From assembly GCA_029948255.1 (NCBI GenBank), contig JALIZF010001746.1, positions 82,001 to 146,000 on the forward strand: DNA of 64,000 nt, read 5' to 3'. Positions 60,701-64,000 of this stretch are shown piece by piece; the first letter of the stretch is position 1, and each line of letters opens with the position of its first letter. Below the pieces are notes generated by a model that had not been told where the DNA came from, did no database searches, and worked only from the letters and a program-made list of their open reading frames with translations. Source of the stretch: Telmatactis stephensoni. Lineage: Eukaryota > Cnidaria > Anthozoa > Actiniaria > Isophelliidae. Both the position numbers and the translations under genes were made by a program.

Positions 60701-61057
60701 TTATTAATCTGCAAAGTTTGACACATCGCTGCAGATAAACTGGTTCATTGGTCACATACACTGATGTACTGGTGATAACCCTACAGCAAAGTGTTTTGTG
60801 AATTACTACAAGATATCTGTATTTGTGCAATGTTGTATGTAACCTCATGTTTCATTGTTATTTAATAACCCTGAAATCTGTTTGTTTAGTGCCTTGGTGG
60901 TTATTGTCAGCTTGGTAACAAATCTCTACAACAGTCATTTGAAGTAGTGACATCTGTACAGTTTATTGATGTGTCAGCCACACCAGATACCTTACTTAAA
61001 CCAACACCTACATTTGAAGCCAAAGCACCATCTGACTTCTTTTATCCATTTTTATAA
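44557..61057 (+). CDS. tectonic family protein (fourteen coding exons)
   Basis: A secreted or membrane-associated protein of the ciliary transition zone MKS complex, needed for ciliogenesis and Hedgehog signalling in animals. Exons: 44557-44665, 44753-44859, 44946-45048, 50463-50605, 51058-51160, 51238-51356, 51834-52076, 52274-52402, 52490-52584, 56144-56281, 59290-59452, 59788-59886, 60206-60256 and 60890-61057; 1770 nt, 589 residues, close to TCTN1. The junction of exons 2 and 3 could instead be 44864/44942 (three extra residues). A hydrophobic N-terminus (AAILFWSRVLCILMFSA) suits a signal peptide. The cysteine-rich signature CTCDLTGNSC then DINCCCDPDC follows, with SGNPGYIVGKPL in exon 9 and VATFGNSDVNKPGDWV in exon 11. 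It ends at FFYPFL with no clear C-terminal membrane segment. The paralogue (TCTN1, 2 or 3) is undecided. Intron 3 (5.4 kb) and intron 9 (3.6 kb) hold transposons. Confidence 0.92.
45580..45778 (+). repeat. uninterrupted copy of the dispersed repeat (empty site)
   Basis: Matches 15344-15465 joined to 17804-17888, without the 2.3-kb insertion. The join falls at AAATAAAAAACCAAGATGG. It lies in tectonic intron 3. Confidence 0.8.
45985..46827 (+). pseudogene. degenerate coding remnant, not recognised
   Basis: A 104-codon frame (EFVKKFHTEGRRQYK, later DRIVACIMNTLCEIVCF) ends at 46299. Lysine- and glutamate-rich frames then continue to 46827, one of them ending in an acidic tail with two SSEC repeats. 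The pieces are in different frames and read like one protein broken by frameshifts. I do not recognise the family; the position inside a tectonic intron among repeats suggests a transposon-derived or retrocopied gene. Confidence 0.35.
46984..47001. repeat. poly-C tract
   Basis: A run of about eighteen C in tectonic intron 3, part of a decayed repeat end. Confidence 0.85.
47157..50284 (-). mobile_element. LINE (CR1/L2/Jockey group), 5'-truncated
   Basis: The coding frame below plus a 3' UTR ending in an (ATACC)n tail (47157-47179 on plus). Such short tandem tails are typical of CR1/L2-like LINEs. The open frame extends upstream of the first ATG to about 50282 with PNPSTPPSIFPKQRGFKIAC. No ORF1 is seen, so the copy is probably 5'-truncated. 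It lies antisense within tectonic intron 3, between exons 3 and 4. Confidence 0.8.
47361..50186 (-). CDS. LINE endonuclease/reverse transcriptase (ORF2)
   Basis: Encodes the enzyme that nicks target DNA and reverse-transcribes the LINE RNA at the nick. An uninterrupted 941-codon frame. The APE-type endonuclease is N-terminal: INETRLSETVSDND, then LGDFNCNF near residue 135, then SDHSLVYA near 202. The reverse transcriptase follows: NYRPISIIPIVAKVFERV, LDLKKAFDTVDHS, GVPQGTILGPLLFLLYINDL and YADD near residue 664. The C-terminal tail has LMFKSLHNLAPIYL and SFRYSGAVLWNSLPPDIRQ. The chosen ATG falls inside the endonuclease fold; in-frame sequence upstream (GFKIACLNITS) belongs to the protein. The complete frame suggests a young copy. 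Confidence 0.88.
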   Translation of the reverse strand: MNITSLLKHIDELRILLNDKQLDIMAINETRLSETVSDNDVSIDGYSIFRRDRYLNGRNGGGVCFYVRTNISCLVREDLKSNNLESLSIEIRKPRSKPFVITTWYRPPNSSLDLFSHFESLIGKIDAENYEHIILGDFNCNFLSGNKDQTTEKLLNVTDIYDLNQIISEPTRITPSSRTLIDLIFTTHPDNIVCNGVSHVGISDHSLVYAYRKLASPSNSKGTQNIRLIRSFKHFDSMKFRNDIQSQPWDLLMNIKNPNELWLKWKNMFLGVCDKHAPVRTKRVRANKNPWINSNLKNLMRRRDFLKEKAVNTNDQGDWIEFKKMRNFVNSEIKNAKKLYYNNAFANVSTNPRKTWHTINDILSRKSNKSVITEIESNGLSINEPKEIANKFNHYFVEIGPELARDIREPNVSFTDFLSPCDKFFTFREVESSLVFTLLSKLCKSKATGLDGISAKLLRECHDLISDSLTHIFNQSLLSGIFPEEWKNARVTPLYKNSGSRSDMTNYRPISIIPIVAKVFERVVYNQLLQYLSENELLSTYQSGFRSVHSTVTALVEATDSWSLNVDRGELNAVVFLDLKKAFDTVDHSILLSKLENYGITGLSHDWFSSYLINRKQVCNVNNSLSSELPTTCGVPQGTILGPLLFLLYINDLPKSLAYSQPRMYADDTSITFSSKDVNLINERLNSDLRNVHTWLSANKLTLNMTKTEFLLIGSRQRHLTISESPIVVIDGKPVKQVTVTKSLGVEIDQHLNWSNHINAISKKIASGIGAMKRIRHLVPREILLNVYNSLVQPYFDYCSAVWGNCGIGLAEKLQKLQNRAARIITFSNYDASAEPLRCLLNWKTLDVQRSIDKSILMFKSLHNLAPIYLTSKFVHRSDIACYSVRNAENKLAVPLPRTEFGKRSFRYSGAVLWNSLPPDIRQISSLPVLKKEVHSHKFAG
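53002..55915. mobile_element. 2.9-kb foldback with satellite arrays in both arms
   Basis: The inverted ends are ATGTCCAGGACTGGCCTATG and its complement. Each end is followed inward by CCACATGGGGCAGTCCCCAAG-like sequence and then by an array of about five units. The right array (about 55460-55880) is in exact 88-bp register and almost uniform. The left array (about 53070-53510) is more varied (81-88 bp spacing) and in opposite orientation. The interior of about 1.9 kb encodes no transposase. It sits in tectonic intron 9 and appears inserted into a pre-existing short tandem (GTTGTGTCATGCAATG units on both sides). Confidence 0.8.
54155..54291. mobile_element. foldback MITE nested in the satellite element
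   Basis: The ends AGGCCTAGTTCAAACGTCG and CGACGTTTGAACTAGGCC are inverted, with CATTGCATTCGACACATGTG mirrored in the other arm. It is related by its ends to the element at 11966-12256. Confidence 0.75.
56040..56066. repeat. (TA)n microsatellite
   Basis: A TA run followed by poly-T just upstream of tectonic exon 10. Confidence 0.9.
56674..57630 (-). pseudogene. R2/NeSL-like retroelement C-terminal fragment
   Basis: A single open frame with no in-frame ATG near its start (the first codons are TTG CTG TCA after a TGA at 57631-57633), as expected of a 5'-truncated copy. It contains a zinc knuckle of pattern C-x2-C-x8-H-x4-C (CRMCGKATESLAHVLAGC), then VRSNRVDARFVDHKSKK and VLMVEMSCPWLDNR. This order is that of the restriction-like endonuclease end of R2/NeSL/CRE-type non-LTR elements. 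The reverse transcriptase portion is missing. It lies antisense in tectonic intron 10. Confidence 0.65.
57724..57790. repeat. (ATT)n microsatellite
   Basis: More than twenty tandem ATT units in tectonic intron 10. Confidence 0.95.
57795..57955. repeat. foldback repeat
   Basis: GAATTATCGGGATTTACCTT at left and AAGGTAAATCTCAGTAATTC at right are imperfect complements, with GCTAACAGTGAAC and GTTCATTGTTAGTGAAC further in. Confidence 0.65.
57972..58915. mobile_element. putative ~0.95-kb TIR element
   Basis: TTTTTATTATTCAATTTGAA near 57972 and AAAATTGAATAATAATATTA near 58898 are inverted, each next to CACTG/CAGTG. The interior frames are short and unrecognised. Confidence 0.45.
60348..60612. mobile_element. 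TA-flanked MITE, copy 2
   Basis: Shares AGAGTGATTTTCATCGGACT and AACAATGGGTGCAGAGTCTA with the copy at 24443-24740, and similar ends (TAGAGTAAATGCACTTAAC). It has lost much of one inner arm. It is in the last tectonic intron. Confidence 0.8.
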
Positions 61058-62471
61058 TTGTCACAATGTTATTGGACCCATCAAGCATTGAAAAGACTGA
61101 CACTGCTACAGAGACTTCTGCCTATCGATCCTGTCAGCTCTGAGAAAACAGTGTCATCCTCTTAAACTGCTTGTCAACTGCTACTATCACTGACAGTGTA
61201 TTCTTTGTATGCTTCAGCTACAATTAAATATGTAAATGGCTGATTCACTGACATTATTGTATCCCTGACAACAATTCACACTAAAAGGCTTTATAGAACT
61301 AACCTCAACTATTCATGACAATATTATTTTTACTAAATGTACAAAGCTGCTTTATGCTATTAATTTATAAGGATTACTGACAACACTTGTCAGTGGCACA
61401 ATTCAGGGTGTTTTAATTTGTATTTAATGTATGTATAAAGAATAATATTGTTTTACCAATTGTATAAATATAGTTTTACCAATTTACGTTATGCACTTTA
61501 GTGTTCTTGTTAGTCTGGAATATAGAATAGTGATATACCATAAAGGATCAAATTAATGCCCATTTAAAAGATAAGAGGCATTTTATTGGAGAGAGGCTTT
61601 TATTAATTACAACTGTAACAATGGATGTTGGTACATGCCACCAAACAGGGTATGGTTTTCAGTGCTTGTACTCTAGAACAGGGTCTACAAAATCATAATC
61701 ACTCTCTGGAGGGGCACGGTCAGGTCAAAACTAGAAGGAGTACCCCTGGGGAGAATTAGTACTTTATGCTCTCTTGGTTGGTGTCATTATAGAGACATCA
61801 TAAGGAGCACTATCCTTACTTTAATTTGAACAGATAATGACCGTATTGTGTTACAATAGTGCCAGAAAAAAATTCGTGCAAATCCTGCACAGCTACGAAG
61901 ACAAAAAGAAACATCCTGCACAAAAAAATCCCCCCCCCCCCCCCCCCCCAAAAAAAACCTCTAATGGTCCGTCCCTAAGACATTTGCTCTGGAACACGAA
62001 TGGCCGCGATTTCAAGTTTCGAGCGATTATCCGGGAGATTTGAGGCTCTAATCTTACCACCGTGTGCATAATTACGCGTCCAGCCAGACTGAAGTCATCA
62101 TCATCATCATCATCATCATTCCGTTATTGAGTTAGTAAAGCCTAGTGACATCACATTAACTATAAAATAAACTATATACAATAATAAAATACATATGCTT
62201 AAATTCTGGTAACTTCTGGTACCCTGGTTCCAGAGGCTTTCTTTTGTATTTTATAATTTTTTTCTTTTTTTCTTTAAAAAACCCCTCTGGGACCAGGGTA
62301 ACTGAAGTCTCGATTGGGATTTAATTAGTAAATACTGTAGGCTACCGGGAAGCCAGCAAAGTGTACAGACATTGTATAGAAAACTCCGCCTCTGTGGATT
62401 TTTGGTAGCCTACATATTGACCAAATTCCCAATCGAGACTTTAGTCTGGCGGGATATCCCACGGGACGAGC
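61058..62471. other. tectonic 3' flank and intergenic
   Basis: Presumably contains the tectonic 3' UTR; an ATTAAA-type word occurs about 170 nt after the stop. Also present are a poly-C tract (61930-61949), (TCA)n at about 62097-62119, a hairpin GTACCCTGGTTCCAGAGG / CCCTCTGGGACCAGGGTA (62219-62300), and GTCTCGATTGGGA / CCCAATCGAGAC (about 62308-62440). Confidence 0.5.
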
Positions 62472-62570
62472 GCGCGCTTGTTGTGAATGGGTTTCCTGTG
62501 GTGATCCCGCGGGACAAAGCTACTTTGTCCCGCGGGATCGCCACAGGAAACCCATTCACAACAAGCGCGC
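62472..62570. repeat. 99-bp near-perfect palindrome
   Basis: Two 48-nt arms with one mismatch around a 3-nt centre. The left arm reads GCGCGCTTGTTGTGAATGGG and then TTTCCTGTGGTGATCCCGCG. A third, diverged arm copy follows at about 62573-62615 (ACCACAGAAACCCATGCATA). Confidence 0.92.
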
Positions 62571-63059
62571 GATATTACCACAGAAACCCATGCATAACAA
62601 GAGCGCGCGCGCCAAGCAAATTAAAACAAGCGCGCGCATTTTTTTGTCTTTTTAGCGTATCAATAAAATAGTAAATAAATTATTAAAATAAACGTCGTCA
62701 GGAGAAGTGGCTGGGCTGCCTGTGGTTGATGTAGATGTGTGTGTGCGTCACATAACACTCCAACGACGAAGCGTTACGTGACGCGAGACCAACCAAGCCT
62801 CTCGGCAGACGTCGAGACAAGACAGCCTTTATTTAGGTGGTACCATTATCGCTGTGTAACAGTCGGTCGACGATTTGTGGCTAAGTTTATTTGGCATTGC
62901 AGACTCGCACCACTGGAAGCAAGGTATTTACTAGTCTGCTACAAATTCTAGATTATTAAAACCTTTTGGTAGTAGGCTCGATTTCCAGCCATGTCCTGTG
63001 TTGTCACGGGCTGCCTGGAAATCAAGCTGCCATTCTAATTCTCCTCTCTTCTAGAAGTC

Positions 63060-64000
63060 ATGTCTTCTGACGAACAATTCAATCCTCATAAGGATCTGTT
63101 TAGCGAAATGTCAACAAACACGACTGAAGCAGAGATCAAAGACCTGTACGTGAAGTGGGCACCCGATTATGACAAGGTACGTGGTATTAGCAGCTGTCAC
63201 ACTTTCTTGTCACGCCCGACTAAAGGAATTTTTTATATTTATATCCCGGGGGGGTACTCCCATATATTTACTATACGGGGATGATCCGCTGAACAGGGTA
63301 TGGTTTTTCGAGTTCCCTGTCATAAACAGGGTATCCTTTTTGCAATTTTTTGAGCTTCTTGTCATTTTCAGGGTAGCAGCTTTCTCATCAACCTTAGTCG
63401 TTAGCTAGCCACAATGGCAACGATCTGTCTAGAAGCTATATTATTTATCGTTGTTCGATCACGATCGCAACAAACTCGTTATGAAACTCATTTACATTAC
63501 AAACAAATAAGTACATTGCACTCTGTAATTATTATACTTAGTCATAAACAGGGTATGGTATTTTGAGTTTTTCTGTCATAAACAGGGTAACCGTTTTAGG
63601 ATCCCAGTGGAACATCCCCACCCAAATCCTGGTCAAGTACCCCCCTCCGGGATTTATATATATATATATATGTTGGGGGATGGGGGGAGGGGAAGTTTGC
63701 CTCCTAAAACACCTTTATCTCATTCCAGGACGCTGACAAATATGGCTATGTAGCTTCCCTAAAGTTGGTAGAAATATTTGATGCTCAAATGAAAAAGGTA
63801 TTTGGAGAGGGTCATCTTGATAGGAAAGTTCTTGATGCAGCTTCAGGGACTGGAAAACTGGGAGAAACATTGAAAGATTATGGTTACCAGAATGTTGATG
63901 CACTGGACATTTCTCCTGAAATGTTGGACATTGCACGTGACAAGAACTTGTACAAAAACCTTATCTGTGCATCAATTACCGATGAGAAAATTGATGAGAT
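63060..64000 (+). CDS. METTL27-type SAM methyltransferase, 5' part only
   Basis: Exon 1 is 63060-63176 (39 codons) and exon 2 starts at 63729 and runs past the window edge. The N-terminus (EIKDLYVKWAPDYDK) is typical of Williams-Beuren region methyltransferases. Exon 2 contains Rossmann motif I, VLDAASGTGKLGETL, and then VDALDISPEMLDIAR (motif II, acidic residue that would contact the SAM ribose). The substrate is unknown for the family. A pyrimidine-rich acceptor (CTCTTCTAG) ends 5 nt before the ATG, suggesting a non-coding upstream exon. The single visible intron holds a CCCGGGG hAT-like element. The C-terminal half cannot be assessed. Confidence 0.78.
63245..63651. mobile_element. hAT-like MITE, copy 4
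   Basis: A 407-bp element with a perfect 8-bp duplication ATTTATAT (63237-63244 and 63652-63659). The left end is CCCGGGGGGGTACTCCC, then ACGGGGATGATCC. The interior repeats AAACAGGGTAT-type words about five times. It is in intron 1 of the methyltransferase gene. Confidence 0.88.

Noticed and set aside
1..64000. tRNA, rRNA or spliceosomal RNA genes
   Set aside because: I looked for cloverleaf-like and conserved box sequences by eye and found none I could support; a covariance-model scan would settle it.

Overview
This is animal nuclear DNA, most likely from an anthozoan cnidarian and plausibly a stony coral. The reasons are GT-AG introns at conserved phases, bilaterian-type genes of moderate similarity (tectonic, ETHE1, aquaglyceroporins), AT-rich non-coding DNA and a very high density of short inverted-repeat transposons. 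The organism call is an inference from these features. All gene models below were spliced by eye from the sequence, and no transcript evidence was available.

Genes, left to right. Three tandem, same-strand aquaglyceroporin genes occupy the first half: AQP-A (6295-11913), AQP-B (20997-26055) and AQP-C (30561-34036). Each has six coding exons, and exons 2 to 5 are exactly 127, 138, 119 and 218 nt in all three. They encode 296, 290 and 326 residues, with both NPA motifs and the Asp after the second NPA that marks glycerol-conducting channels. A convergent ETHE1 persulfide dioxygenase gene (34243-44397, minus, nine coding exons, 242 residues) ends 206 bp from AQP-C. Its start codon lies 159 bp from the divergent start of a tectonic (TCTN) ciliary transition-zone gene (44557-61057, plus, fourteen coding exons, about 589 residues). 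A METTL27-type methyltransferase gene starts at 63060 and runs off the right edge.

The space between exons is largely mobile DNA. It includes four CCCGGGG-ended elements (three with clean 8-bp target duplications, hAT-like), a MULE-like foldback with a 9-bp duplication, two piggyBac-like TTAA foldbacks of one family and a third TTAA element, a 2.3-kb element whose empty site is visible elsewhere in the window, LINE copies (one with a 941-residue endonuclease/reverse transcriptase frame antisense inside a tectonic intron), an R2-like fragment, and a 2.9-kb foldback with 88-bp satellite arrays at both ends.

The most unusual observation concerns the aquaporin cluster. Intron 2 of AQP-A and of AQP-C each carries a 56-bp minisatellite that looks like a degenerate tandem amplification of exon 2 itself, and AQP-C reads as a patchwork of tracts shared with A and with B. 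Together these suggest repeated gene conversion among the copies, with an exon-derived satellite carried along. I found no wholly new multi-gene system. The exon-derived satellite, the motif-studded hAT-like elements and the TIR-flanked Crypton-like remnant are the best candidates for new description.
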